From Methanosarcinales archaeon (lineage in GTDB: Archaea; Halobacteriota; Methanosarcinia; Methanosarcinales; Methanogasteraceae): a DNA stretch of 9,029 nucleotides. The DNA lies in contig DAOWIV010000111.1 in the NCBI GenBank assembly GCA_030640725.1, positions 1 to 9,029 of the forward strand, in the 5' to 3' direction. This document shows positions 1-7,275 of the stretch, piece after piece. The notes beneath the pieces are model-generated. The model did no database searches and was not told where the DNA came from. It saw nothing but the letters and a program-made list of their open reading frames with translations. Numbering within the stretch: the first letter of the stretch is position 1; every line of letters begins with the position of its first letter. Position numbers and translations under genes: made by a program.

Positions 1-30
1 CTTCCAAAAGCTGAGTAGTTACACATGAAT

Positions 31-38
31 TTTATAAT
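31..38 (+). promoter_or_regulatory. Possible TATA box upstream of nurA
   Basis: TTTATAAT resembles an archaeal TATA element and would place transcription start near 60, leaving a leader of about 65 bases before nurA. A second, poorer candidate (AAGTTTAAG at 96-104) sits at the distance that would give a leaderless nurA transcript starting at its ATG. The sequence does not decide between them. No other gene is visible in bases 1-127. Confidence 0.3.
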
Positions 39-127
39 CGAGACACATGCCTGCAGATTGACTATCACAGATTCCACAAAAAGCAGCCACAACATAAGTT
101 TAAGCAAATCCGGAAGAATTAGTTTTC

Positions 128-1297
128 ATGCTAAACATCCGAGACCTGTCATCCGAGTTCGAAGCAAGGAAGGGTGCCATCATAAACTACGAACGCGAGA
201 CATCAGGCGAACTCGACGAATATAAAAAAGCACTCCCGGATCTGGATCACGCAGACGCATCCCGGAACGATTCGCTTCCGCAGTACAGCGGCGCAAAACT
301 CTTTGAGCAGGGGGATGTCATCAGACGGTTTCGTCTGGCTGCTGCGTGGAACAACCCGGAGGATGTGATTGGTTGGGTGGACGGCGTGCTTTCCGGCGTC
401 ACCGTTGGATCGGCGGATGGCAGCCAGATATACCCTGACAAGAACTACGGTCTCCCGATTGCAGCCGTGCAGATCGGCAGCATATACAACCGGCACACGA
501 CAGATCGCGAGTATGCACAGGGAACAAGCGCCACCCTGATTACCCCTGATGAGTTCGCGGACGCAGGCGTGTATGCGTACGGAAAGGAGTTTGTGGACGC
601 CAGACGCTTTGCTCTTGAATGCGACGCTCTGATTGACCTGATGCGTACAAACGACCAGATTTACCTGCTGCTCGATGGGACGCTGGTGCCCTCGCACATC
701 AATGCGCTGCGCAAGAATCTGAAGGACATATATCTCGATGCGATGATGAAATTGCTCGACGCTTCAAAAGAGACCGGAAACCTGATAATCGGGTATGTGG
801 ATGTGAGCGTGCAGAGAGACGTCGTGACCATGATGCGACACATCTACGGGCTGAAAGAGACGAAAAAACTCTTCGACCCGGTGTTGTTCGCAGATGAACT
901 GAACTGGGGTGACCGGACAAAGGCGTTCATCTGTAACCGGGACGACCGCCGAGGGACCGACAGTCCGTCGGTGCTCGATACATATATCAGGTACCGGGAC
1001 AGTGTCGCCTTCTTTTATATGCGAATGGGCGATCTCCCAAGCCGGATCGAGTTTCCGGTCTGGTGTGCGGATGATACGGGCGAGATCGACCGTATCGCAG
1101 ATATCGTCCGTGCGGAAACGATCCTGCGTGGCAGCTATCCCGATATTCTGATGATAGCACACAGAAACGCCGTGATCACGACAAAAGAGCACGAGGTATT
1201 CTACAGGATGCTGAGCCGGTTCTGTAGAGCGCACGGGATTGTTACGCATGCAGGGGCAAAGCAGGGGTATAAGGCGCGAGAGAGCAGTTCTTCTTAG
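128..1297 (+). CDS. nurA: NurA-domain 5'-3' nuclease (DNA double-strand break resection)
   Basis: This is a predicted 389-residue NurA nuclease. In archaea NurA works with the HerA hexameric translocase and Mre11-Rad50 to resect DNA ends for homologous recombination, and acts in the cytoplasm. Seen here: the first acidic motif DGSQ at residues 97-100 on a beta strand, a conserved glutamate region around 164, a second acidic motif LLLDGT at 180-185, and a C-terminal LMIAHRN motif at 341-347 whose histidine matches the family's metal-site region. The length is usual for the family. The ATG at 128 is the first in-frame start after a stop at 101-103; a weak GGAAGA lies about 10 bases upstream. 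herA, mre11 and rad50 are not in the window; they could lie to the left, since nurA points away from that edge. The gene converges on hemD with only 35 bases between stops. Confidence 0.92.
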   Translation: MLNIRDLSSEFEARKGAIINYERETSGELDEYKKALPDLDHADASRNDSLPQYSGAKLFEQGDVIRRFRLAAAWNNPEDVIGWVDGVLSGVTVGSADGSQIYPDKNYGLPIAAVQIGSIYNRHTTDREYAQGTSATLITPDEFADAGVYAYGKEFVDARRFALECDALIDLMRTNDQIYLLLDGTLVPSHINALRKNLKDIYLDAMMKLLDASKETGNLIIGYVDVSVQRDVVTMMRHIYGLKETKKLFDPVLFADELNWGDRTKAFICNRDDRRGTDSPSVLDTYIRYRDSVAFFYMRMGDLPSRIEFPVWCADDTGEIDRIADIVRAETILRGSYPDILMIAHRNAVITTKEHEVFYRMLSRFCRAHGIVTHAGAKQGYKARESSSS

Positions 1298-1332
1298 GGA
1301 ACATGGGTTTTAGCCACCATAAACACGGGCGT
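1298..1332. other. Convergent junction between nurA and hemD
   Basis: Only 35 bases separate the nurA stop from the hemD stop on the other strand. No strong hairpin or long T-run is visible. There is a short GGTTTTAG on the plus strand, which is too weak to call a terminator. Transcripts from the two sides probably overlap at their 3' ends. Confidence 0.5.
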
Positions 1333-2118
1333 TCATACACAGGTCTCCAGCGCATCGATCATATCTTTGAATATGAACCGCTCTGGCACGACCTGCACCT
1401 TCACACCGTACTGTTGCAGCGTCCCTGCTGTCGGGGGTCCGATCGCGGCAACGATTCGCTCATTCAGCATATCAACGACCCCGGATTCGCCCTCCATGCT
1501 GCGTGCAACCTTCATGAAGTTGTGAACGGTCATCGCGCTTGTGAATGCAAACGCATCGATCCTGCCTGCAAGCGTTTCCTCAATCAGCCGCTGCTGCCTG
1601 CCATCGTCAGGAAGCACCAGTCTGTACACAACGGTCTCGTGCACCGTGACAGCAACGCGCCCGGAGAGTGATGCGATCAACGCTGGATCGCCGTGCGCAC
1701 TCCGCACCACCTCAATGACCTGTGGAATCTTGCCATCGGTCTCGCCAAGCATCTCTGCGATCCCTTCCGAACTGAAAGAGTCCGGCATCATGGAAACAGT
1801 GATACCTTGCTTTTCAAGTGCTTTTTTCGTCTTTGACCCAATGGCAACGACGCACATCATGTTTAACGCACTGATAAATCCTGAAACGTCTCGAATCTTC
1901 TGCAGCGTGAACGCGATGCCGTTTGCGCTGGTAAATACCACGATGTCCGATTCGTGTGCAAGCACGCGCTCCACAAACCCGTCGAAACGGTCATCACAAT
2001 GGCTCTCAAGCTCGATCATCGGCGCTGCGATCACATCAAATCCGCGTGAACGCGCAAGTTCGATCGAGGAATCGAGGTGCATATCAGGGCGCATGATCGC
2101 AACGACTGGTCGGTTCAT
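1333..2118 (-). CDS. hemD: Uroporphyrinogen-III synthase
   Basis: Predicted to cyclise hydroxymethylbilane with inversion of ring D to give uroporphyrinogen III, the branch point for cobalamin, F430, siroheme and heme. The 261-residue protein shows the loose but recognisable two-domain HemD pattern: VAIMRP near the N-terminus, VFTSANGI at 61-68, VAIGSKTKKAL at 91-101, VVRSAHGDPAL at 138-148, AFTSAMTVHNF at 191-201 and VAAIGPPTAGTL at 223-234 (the GxxT signature). The family is highly divergent, so these glycine/serine-rich motifs and the length carry the call. The frame stays open upstream to 2250 (44 more codons), but those residues are arginine/threonine-rich and precede the natural first strand, so the ATG at 2118 is preferred. 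No clear Shine-Dalgarno is present. A weak ATTTTA near 2145 could serve a leaderless transcript; otherwise the gene depends on read-through from agl23. Confidence 0.88.
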   Translation of the reverse strand: MNRPVVAIMRPDMHLDSSIELARSRGFDVIAAPMIELESHCDDRFDGFVERVLAHESDIVVFTSANGIAFTLQKIRDVSGFISALNMMCVVAIGSKTKKALEKQGITVSMMPDSFSSEGIAEMLGETDGKIPQVIEVVRSAHGDPALIASLSGRVAVTVHETVVYRLVLPDDGRQQRLIEETLAGRIDAFAFTSAMTVHNFMKVARSMEGESGVVDMLNERIVAAIGPPTAGTLQQYGVKVQVVPERFIFKDMIDALETCV

Positions 2119-2233
2119 GGTGGTGGTTTTGGTCCGGCTGGTAAAATGCCTTGCGGTTTCTGATTTTTCCAGAATTTTTGGGATTGCTGCAAGCAGCAGG
2201 CGCGCCACAAACCATCCCGCACTCCGGGGTGCC

Positions 2234-2239
2234 AAAAAA
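2234..2239 (-). terminator. Possible T-run terminator after agl23
   Basis: On the minus strand, CCTTTTTTGG follows the agl23 stop by about 20 bases and sits inside a GGGGT/ACCCC inverted pair (2226-2230 and 2244-2248). Archaeal RNA polymerase can stop at short U-runs, so this is a plausible but weak terminator within the 142-base gap before hemD. Confidence 0.25.
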
Positions 2240-2260
2240 GGAGACCCCAAACCCGCGGAT

Positions 2261-3724
2261 TCATTGATCAGGCTTGTAATACATCAGCATATTATAACCC
2301 GGTCGCAGCGTGAATTCCCTGTTTGAATAACTCCAGTGAAGCGTGATATTATATCGTTTTTCCTCCGGAATGATGACAATATCTGCGCTTGATCGCTCAG
2401 GAACGCTGTTTAAGTATCCGCAAGCCTTGTAGTTCCGCATGTACCACGGCAGGGGCCAGTAATCGTTTTCAGGGGCTGCTATCAGTATGCTTGTATTGGA
2501 ATCGTCCATGACCTGCTGGTCAACGAAATCCACCACATCGAGCACCTCTGATGTGGTCTGCACATAGATCAGCCCGTGTACCGGTATGCCGTGTATCACA
2601 ATCTCGTCTGACACGGTGTTTTCACAATAATTTATATATATGCTTTGCTGAATCAACAATCCTGCCATGAGCACAACAGCCGCTATAACCACTATTTCGA
2701 CATTTCTCGGCTTCTGCGGAAGTGATGGCAGCAATTCTCCGAGGTATGCGCCGGCAAGCAGCGTAAATGGAAGCAGGATGTGAAGCACAAGCCATGGCAC
2801 CTTCTCCTGCAGGTATGAGTACATGGTGAGCGACGCTATGCCCCAGTACAGCAAAAAGATCATAAATATATTTCTCTTTCTCAGATAATGCACTCCGCCA
2901 ATCAATGCGAATGATGTGATTAGAAGCTCGTACCTGACAAGAATCGGGAGATAAAATGACCAGTGACCTCCGATGCGTTCGATTCTGTGCATCTCTGCCC
3001 AGTGGCTGATGGCATCCGGGACTACCGAGAAGAGCGCTCCCGGATCAGTGAGGAAGCCCGTATAGAAGAGCGCAAAGACCGCAAAGGAGATCAGTGTGAA
3101 TAACAGTGTGTCGATCACTATGGTGGTGTTTATCTCCTTTTTGGCTACGAGATAAACCAGTGCAAAGAGGAAAAAGAAGCCCGCGATGATATATGCATTT
3201 TCCTTTGTGCATACGGCAAGCCCACCTGCCATTGCGCCCGTGCAGACATATATCCACCTGTACCAGTCGTTTTTGTATTTTATATATTTGACAGCAGATA
3301 CGACGAAGACGAGCGAGAAGAGAGCGAGGTAGATATCGTTTCTGAAGAATCTTGAGTAGTAGAGGAACGATGGTGAGATTGCGAGCACCGCTGCTGTGAG
3401 GAGCGCCCCGGTGTGCCCGAGCTTATCGCGGAGCGCGTATACCATTGCGACCAGCAGCACGCCCGCGATCGCTGGAAGCAGCCGGGCTGTGAAGTTGCTG
3501 TCTCCGAACAGATGAAAGATCGCTGCCGTCGTGTAATAGAGAAAAGGACCGTGGTAAGTCGGGTCATAGTGGTATGCGCCGTTTTTGAACAACTTGTAAG
3601 TTAAATATCCATGCACGCCTTCGTCATGATGGAAGACCCGGTCATCGAGAGCATAAAAGCGGAGTGCAGTTGCTAATATGATGATTGCGAGGAAAAGGAT
3701 GATGTAGCGGCTCTTCCGGTTCAC
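2261..3724 (-). CDS. agl23: Agl23-like GT-C fold membrane protein (TIGR03663-type, glycosyltransferase 39-like)
   Basis: A 487-residue polytopic membrane protein, likely a dolichyl-phosphate-sugar dependent glycosyltransferase-like protein of the archaeal 'flippase activity-associated protein Agl23' group. Seen: an N-terminal membrane helix (residues 8-24), then an outward-facing loop with HHDEGVHGY at 32-40, where the Asp/Glu pair matches the catalytic acidic position of GT-C enzymes, DPTYHGPFLYY at 54-64, SRFFRNDIY at 124-132, KEN at 174-176 and EKVPWL at 307-312. About ten further hydrophobic segments run to about residue 360, followed by a soluble, presumably extracellular C-terminal region. 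The start is GTG at 3724: an in-frame TAA lies directly upstream, and GGGGTGG (3736-3730) sits 5 bases before it. No oligosaccharyltransferase, flippase or other glycosylation gene is in the window, so the glycan and its acceptor are unknown. The Agl23 name comes from recalled family motifs, not a search. Confidence 0.82.
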   Translation of the reverse strand: MNRKSRYIILFLAIIILATALRFYALDDRVFHHDEGVHGYLTYKLFKNGAYHYDPTYHGPFLYYTTAAIFHLFGDSNFTARLLPAIAGVLLVAMVYALRDKLGHTGALLTAAVLAISPSFLYYSRFFRNDIYLALFSLVFVVSAVKYIKYKNDWYRWIYVCTGAMAGGLAVCTKENAYIIAGFFFLFALVYLVAKKEINTTIVIDTLLFTLISFAVFALFYTGFLTDPGALFSVVPDAISHWAEMHRIERIGGHWSFYLPILVRYELLITSFALIGGVHYLRKRNIFMIFLLYWGIASLTMYSYLQEKVPWLVLHILLPFTLLAGAYLGELLPSLPQKPRNVEIVVIAAVVLMAGLLIQQSIYINYCENTVSDEIVIHGIPVHGLIYVQTTSEVLDVVDFVDQQVMDDSNTSILIAAPENDYWPLPWYMRNYKACGYLNSVPERSSADIVIIPEEKRYNITLHWSYSNREFTLRPGYNMLMYYKPDQ

Positions 3725-3826
3725 TTAAGCCACCCCAAACGTGGAATTGGTTGAGCCGGATTTCGCACTCAATTCTTGCACGTCGCCTGCGAGTGCTGGC
3801 AACAGTGTGACCCCGACCGGTTTCAT
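3725..3826 (-). CDS. Possible 33-residue small ORF bridging two genes
   Basis: An ATG at 3826 overlaps the stop of the upstream radical-SAM gene as ATGA, and the frame runs 33 codons to a TAA at 3727-3725, directly followed by the GTG start of agl23 at 3724. The predicted peptide begins MKPVGVTLLPALAG and ends STNSTFGVA; it has no cysteines, no clear membrane helix and no family I recognise. The exact fit at both ends resembles translational coupling within an operon. However, a stop-free run of this length is not rare by chance, and the agl23 ribosome binding site lies inside its last codons. It could be a real small protein, a coupling leader, or coincidence. Confidence 0.3.
   Translation of the reverse strand: MKPVGVTLLPALAGDVQELSAKSGSTNSTFGVA
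3730..3736 (-). promoter_or_regulatory. Ribosome binding site of agl23
   Basis: On the minus strand, GGGGTGG lies 5 bases before the GTG at 3724 and matches the GGTG core of the archaeal anti-Shine-Dalgarno complement. It supports the GTG as the true start, which an immediately preceding in-frame TAA also forces. Confidence 0.5.
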
Positions 3827-5172
3827 GGTTTCTCTTGCAATTTATTCCCACGATACTTCTGAAGCAACCTTGTCACCGCCCGCACATCACGCCCCTGCTG
3901 CCGGGAATCCGCGAGACACGCATGGTACAACTGGTCGGTCAGGATGCTTGGCACCGCCTTGCACATCTGGGCATGGAGCGTGAGATCGAAGCATCGTGCC
4001 TCGCTCTCAGTGAGTTTCAACGCCTTATACTCGCCCGCATGTTTCATAAACGTCGGATTCTCCGAATCATCGGTCCCGAGCACAAGCCCCGAAAGATGAG
4101 TCCCGGGAATCGGTTCTGCGATGCTCACAAAGACATCATCCAGGAATGTATCCTCGATTAAGCCTTTTGTCATCTCATAATCCTCGATCGTCTCTCCCGG
4201 ATAGCCCACAATGAAACTTCCGCCGACCTTGACGCCGCACTGCTGCGCAAGTTCGATCGCATGGACGTTTGCTTCCGAATCCACCCCTTTCCGCATCACT
4301 TTGAGCATCTCGTCACTCCCTGACTCGATTCCGTAGTAGACCCAGCCCATCGTGAAGTCGTGGATCGCATGTAAGACCTCTTCGTCCACGTAATCGACCC
4401 TGATGTCGGGAACCGATACATTTCTTGGACCCATCACCTCTGCGATTGCCTGCAGGAGTTCGATGAACGCGCTCGTGTTGACAGATCCTGATTTGCCGTA
4501 CTGGTAGAGCGAACTCGTTCCGCCGCTTATCGCAATCCTCCGGACACCACGCCGCTTGAACTCCTCGATCTCCGCGATGATGTCCCCGATTTCCCTGCTA
4601 CGAATCTTCGTTCCAAAGAACTTTGGAACCTGACAGAAGCCACATGCGCCGACGCATCCCCTGTGCGTCTCGATGTACGTGTTTGCACCCCTGATGCTCT
4701 GGTTCCCGATGTCAGCCGGTATCAGCGGCATCGGTCTCTCGATTCTCGCAGGCTTCGGCTCCGTTACGACGATTTTACCGTCACTTCTGAATGCGATTCC
4801 CAAGATGTCCTCTGAAACTCCATTGTTCAGCAATTCAACCGTTGACTCTTCCCCTTCACCAACGATGACCGCGTCAACATCCAGTTCTCCGAGGACGATG
4901 TCAGGGTATGCGCTGATCGGACCACCTACGTAGATCGTGCTGCCGCCCCGGGCTGCGGATCCGGATCTGAATGCGGATGCGAAATTCCTGATCCTCTCGT
5001 CAAGGAGGTGGAGTGTCGAGTAGAGGCTCAGCAATATCACGTCGGCGCCAGCTTCGGCGGCGTCATCCGGATTTTTGGTAAGTGTCACATCAAATCCGGC
5101 ACTCCTGAGGACTCCGCCGATCACCATGGAGCCGTAGGTATAGAGGTCAGGGGAGACGATCACAATCTTCAT
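3823..5172 (-). CDS. B12-binding radical SAM protein, candidate MCR glutamine C-methyltransferase (MgmA-like)
   Basis: A 449-residue cobalamin-dependent radical-SAM protein. The N-terminal Rossmann-like B12-binding domain (about 1-140) shows IVSPDLYTYGSMVIGG at 5-20, LLSLYSTLHLL at 47-57, YVGGPISAYP at 81-90 and VGEGEES at 104-110. The radical-SAM core follows (about 160-370), with the [4Fe-4S] motif C173-x3-C177-x2-C180 inside THRGCVGACGFC, then GG at 217-218, YYGIESGSDEML at 279-290 and VGYPGET at 322-328. Class B enzymes of this kind usually methylate unactivated carbons. The opening sequence and overall form resemble the archaeal MJ_0865-like group, to which I recall MgmA, the enzyme that methylates the alpha carbon of a glutamine in McrA, belonging. 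That specific substrate is inference; the domain assignment is firm. Its own TATA box lies about 30 bases upstream, giving a nearly leaderless transcript, and it probably co-transcribes with agl23 downstream. Confidence 0.85.
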   Translation of the reverse strand: MKIVIVSPDLYTYGSMVIGGVLRSAGFDVTLTKNPDDAAEAGADVILLSLYSTLHLLDERIRNFASAFRSGSAARGGSTIYVGGPISAYPDIVLGELDVDAVIVGEGEESTVELLNNGVSEDILGIAFRSDGKIVVTEPKPARIERPMPLIPADIGNQSIRGANTYIETHRGCVGACGFCQVPKFFGTKIRSREIGDIIAEIEEFKRRGVRRIAISGGTSSLYQYGKSGSVNTSAFIELLQAIAEVMGPRNVSVPDIRVDYVDEEVLHAIHDFTMGWVYYGIESGSDEMLKVMRKGVDSEANVHAIELAQQCGVKVGGSFIVGYPGETIEDYEMTKGLIEDTFLDDVFVSIAEPIPGTHLSGLVLGTDDSENPTFMKHAGEYKALKLTESEARCFDLTLHAQMCKAVPSILTDQLYHACLADSRQQGRDVRAVTRLLQKYRGNKLQEKP

Positions 5173-5312
5173 GGCTGCTCACATCTGGATGTAGTCATGA
5201 TATATACTTTACCAGGGGGAGTATTTACAGTCCGGGTCCGTGCATACAGTGTCACTAAGGGTCCCAGATATGGTGATATAATGTTATGGTGTTCGCAACG
5301 TCCGTGTGTAGC
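5173..5312. other. Intergenic region between tldE and the radical-SAM gene
   Basis: These 140 bases hold the TATA box for the radical-SAM gene, a 9-base palindrome AGTGTCACT (5248-5256), and two direct copies of GGGTCC (5234-5239 and 5259-5264) flanking it. No RNA gene is recognised and there is no T-run after the tldE stop, so read-through from tldE cannot be excluded. Confidence 0.5.
5200..5213 (-). promoter_or_regulatory. BRE/TATA box of the radical-SAM gene
   Basis: On the minus strand, GGTAAAGTATATAT is a good archaeal TATA element with a purine-rich BRE-like stretch before it. With the usual 25-27 base spacing, transcription would start near 5177-5180, only a few bases before the ATG at 5172. 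That predicts a leaderless or nearly leaderless mRNA and fits the lack of a strong Shine-Dalgarno there. Confidence 0.6.
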
Positions 5313-6629
5313 TCAACTACCGATGACCTGCATATCAGAAACACGCACCGTTGGCACAACAATATCTCCAACAGCACGAACATCCGTACCAACACCATCG
5401 ATGTTCTTGAGCAGATCAAACACATTTCCAGCGATCATGATCGATTTTATTGGCTGTTTTGCCTCGCCGTTTTTTATTAGGAAAGAATTGCGGGCTTCCA
5501 CCGAGAAATCGCCTGAATAATGGTTTGCGGTGTGTGCGCCGATCACCGAATGGACGAGCACGCCGCTATCGGTCTCTGCGATCACGTCGCTTGTCGGACG
5601 CTGGTAATTTAGCACAAGGTTGCGCACATCGACAGACGGCGTTGTGCCGTACCCTGAGCGTGTCGCGTTGCCAGTGCTTGCGATGCCTGCCTTTCCAGCG
5701 GTGTATGCGTCATGCAGATGCCCTTTCAGCACCCCGTCTTCGATGATTACCGTCTTTTGGGATGGTGTTCCCTCATCATCCGACTCTGCGGTTCCGATTC
5801 CACCTGTTCGCAAGCCATCGTCGAGTATGGTCAGTTCATCAGATGCAACCTCTACTCCGATCTCAGAAAGCATCGATCTGCCCTTCTGCACATTATCAGC
5901 GTCCAGAGATGGGATAAAAGCGTATTCAAGGATGTCAGCAATCGCAATCGGTCCAAGCAGCACCGGAATTCTCGCGGTCTCTATGGCGGTGCCGTGCATC
6001 GACTCTCTGGCAAGTCTGGCTGCATTCCTCCCGATCTCGAACGCATCGACATCAAAGCTTCTGGAGATGCCGAACTCGTGAGCGGTGGATATGGCGCCCC
6101 TATCCTTCATGGTGCACTCGATGAAAAGATGCATCATCGTCCCCTTCTCGGTATGCTCGATGCCGTTTGTGTTGAGGATATGGCAGGTTGATGTCGAGAT
6201 CGAAAGCCCACCCGATGTCGGGATCGCGCCAATCGACCTGACACCGCGGACCATATCGACTGCAAGTTCGACACACCTTGAGAGTTCGATCTCTGCGAGC
6301 GCACGGTCAAAGACGCCCTGCACCGACTGATAGGATCCTGGCGCAGGAAGCTCCCTCCAGTCAGGATCCGGCTGGGATGCACGCGCCGATGTCACCGCAA
6401 GTTCGGATGCACGCCTAACATCGTCTTCATGATTCACGCTTGAGAATCCGACAGCGCCCGAGACGATGGCGCGTATGCCGATGCCGCTTGCAAACGATTC
6501 TCTGGCATACTCGATATGATCGAGCTTGGTGTTGATGCTGACTGACCGGTCTGTGACGCAGTATGCTTCCGCTTCATCAGCACCGGCACGCTGCGCGTAT
6601 TCGACCGCCTGCGCTGCAATGGATATCAT
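5313..6629 (-). CDS. tldE: TldD/PmbA family protein, TldE (PmbA) type
   Basis: A 438-residue member of the TldD/PmbA family. In bacteria TldD and TldE form a heterodimeric metalloprotease that trims modified peptides such as microcin B17 and degrades CcdA; archaeal roles are unknown. Seen: the N-terminal domain with AQRAGADEAEAY at 12-23 and GIGIRAIVSGAVGFSS at 49-64; a middle domain with VLLGPIAIADILEY at 223-236; and the C-terminal signature with DDGL/GGIGTAESDDEGTPS at 270-290, TGNATRSGYG at 319-328, GAHTANHYSGDFSVEARN at 364-381 and IMIAGNVFDLLKNI at 397-410. The HExxxH-like metal motif of the TldD subunit is absent, so this is the TldE-type partner and is probably non-catalytic on its own. 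No tldD gene is in the window. It starts 42 bases after rdgB on the same strand with no strong ribosome binding site. Confidence 0.88.
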   Translation of the reverse strand: MISIAAQAVEYAQRAGADEAEAYCVTDRSVSINTKLDHIEYARESFASGIGIRAIVSGAVGFSSVNHEDDVRRASELAVTSARASQPDPDWRELPAPGSYQSVQGVFDRALAEIELSRCVELAVDMVRGVRSIGAIPTSGGLSISTSTCHILNTNGIEHTEKGTMMHLFIECTMKDRGAISTAHEFGISRSFDVDAFEIGRNAARLARESMHGTAIETARIPVLLGPIAIADILEYAFIPSLDADNVQKGRSMLSEIGVEVASDELTILDDGLRTGGIGTAESDDEGTPSQKTVIIEDGVLKGHLHDAYTAGKAGIASTGNATRSGYGTTPSVDVRNLVLNYQRPTSDVIAETDSGVLVHSVIGAHTANHYSGDFSVEARNSFLIKNGEAKQPIKSIMIAGNVFDLLKNIDGVGTDVRAVGDIVVPTVRVSDMQVIGS

Positions 6630-6671
6630 GAGAATCTCGTTTGTGTGGTGCTGGCATAAGGCTTTTGCATG

Positions 6672-7247
6672 TCACGCCTTCCCGTGCCTTATGAACCACT
6701 CAGCAAACTTCTCGAACGATTTTGCCCTGTGAGATACTTTATTCTTGGCATCATCGCCCATCGATGCAAAGGCGACGCCATCAATCTCGAAGATCGGGTC
6801 GTAGCCGAATCCACCGGCTCCCCGCTCCTCATAAGCGATCCTTCCTGTGACTGTGCCCTCGAAGGTGATCGCCGTCATACCTGGCTTGCAGTATCCGATT
6901 ATCGACCGAAACGTGGCTCTTCGTTCATCGTTCCCCCCGGTATCACGCATCAGCGTAAGGATGCCGGCGTTTCCGATGGTATCATAGACATAAGCAGCGT
7001 ACGGTCCGGGAAACCCGTTTAACGCATCGATGTAAAGCCCGGTATCCTCAACAATCACTGCACAGTCCAGCCGGTTCACCACGTGCTCAGCCCCATACGC
7101 GGCAACCCGCGCAACATCGTCGTCCTGCAGTTCAGGGTACCCGCAGTCGTTCTGCACAATTGTAATCCCGCGTGGTGCGCAGATGGCGACTGCCTCTGCC
7201 ACCTTGTGCGGGTTCCCTGTCACGAATATGATCTGATTCGTCATCAT
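6672..7247 (-). CDS. rdgB: XTP/dITP diphosphatase (RdgB/HAM1 family)
   Basis: Hydrolyses dITP, ITP and XTP to monophosphates and pyrophosphate, clearing deaminated purine nucleotides from the pool before they enter DNA or RNA. The 191-residue protein has the usual length and all main motifs: FVTGNPHK at 8-15 (substrate loop), VEDTGLYIDALNGFPG at 66-81 with the catalytic Asp68 region, GAGGFGYDPIF at 143-153 and SHRAKSFEKF at 172-181. Two adjacent ATGs (7247 and 7244) are possible starts; GTGA at 7252-7249 is only 1 base from the first and 4 from the second, so the start could be either. It follows hemL by 21 bases, through an A-rich pentanucleotide repeat, and is probably co-transcribed with it and with tldE. 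Confidence 0.93.
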   Translation of the reverse strand: MMTNQIIFVTGNPHKVAEAVAICAPRGITIVQNDCGYPELQDDDVARVAAYGAEHVVNRLDCAVIVEDTGLYIDALNGFPGPYAAYVYDTIGNAGILTLMRDTGGNDERRATFRSIIGYCKPGMTAITFEGTVTGRIAYEERGAGGFGYDPIFEIDGVAFASMGDDAKNKVSHRAKSFEKFAEWFIRHGKA

Positions 7248-7250
7248 GTC

Positions 7251-7275
7251 ACTTCATTTTATTTCATTTCATTTC
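7251..7275 (-). repeat. Degenerate pentanucleotide tandem at the hemL/rdgB junction
   Basis: On the minus strand five 5-base units run in a row: GAAAT, GAAAT, GAAAT, AAAAT, GAAGT. The block contains the hemL stop (TGA at 7271-7269) and ends 3 bases before the first rdgB ATG. It creates several overlapping ATG/TGA pairs that could let ribosomes finish hemL and restart near rdgB. Confidence 0.7.

Noticed and set aside
25..225. 66-codon plus-strand frame overlapping the nurA start
   Set aside because: It overlaps nurA by about 100 bases in another frame and is rich in Arg, His and Ser without a ribosome binding site or family signal; the upstream bases look like promoter sequence.
203..1249. 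Two minus-strand open frames of about 160 codons opposite nurA
   Set aside because: No recognisable motifs, and the plus strand encodes a conserved NurA through the whole stretch.
2185..2198. TGCTGC-AA-GCAGCA inverted repeat between agl23 and hemD
   Set aside because: Short arms with a 2-base centre and no T-run after it on the minus strand; not a convincing terminator, and below what I would call an operator.
2119..2250. 44-codon in-frame N-terminal extension of hemD
   Set aside because: HemD proteins begin at the first beta strand, which matches the Met at 2118; the extension is low-quality sequence and has no better ribosome binding site.
1541..2326. Long plus-strand open frame (261 codons) opposite hemD
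   Set aside because: Its serine/threonine-rich translation shows no family motifs and it lies antisense to a clear HemD; it is a compositional shadow.
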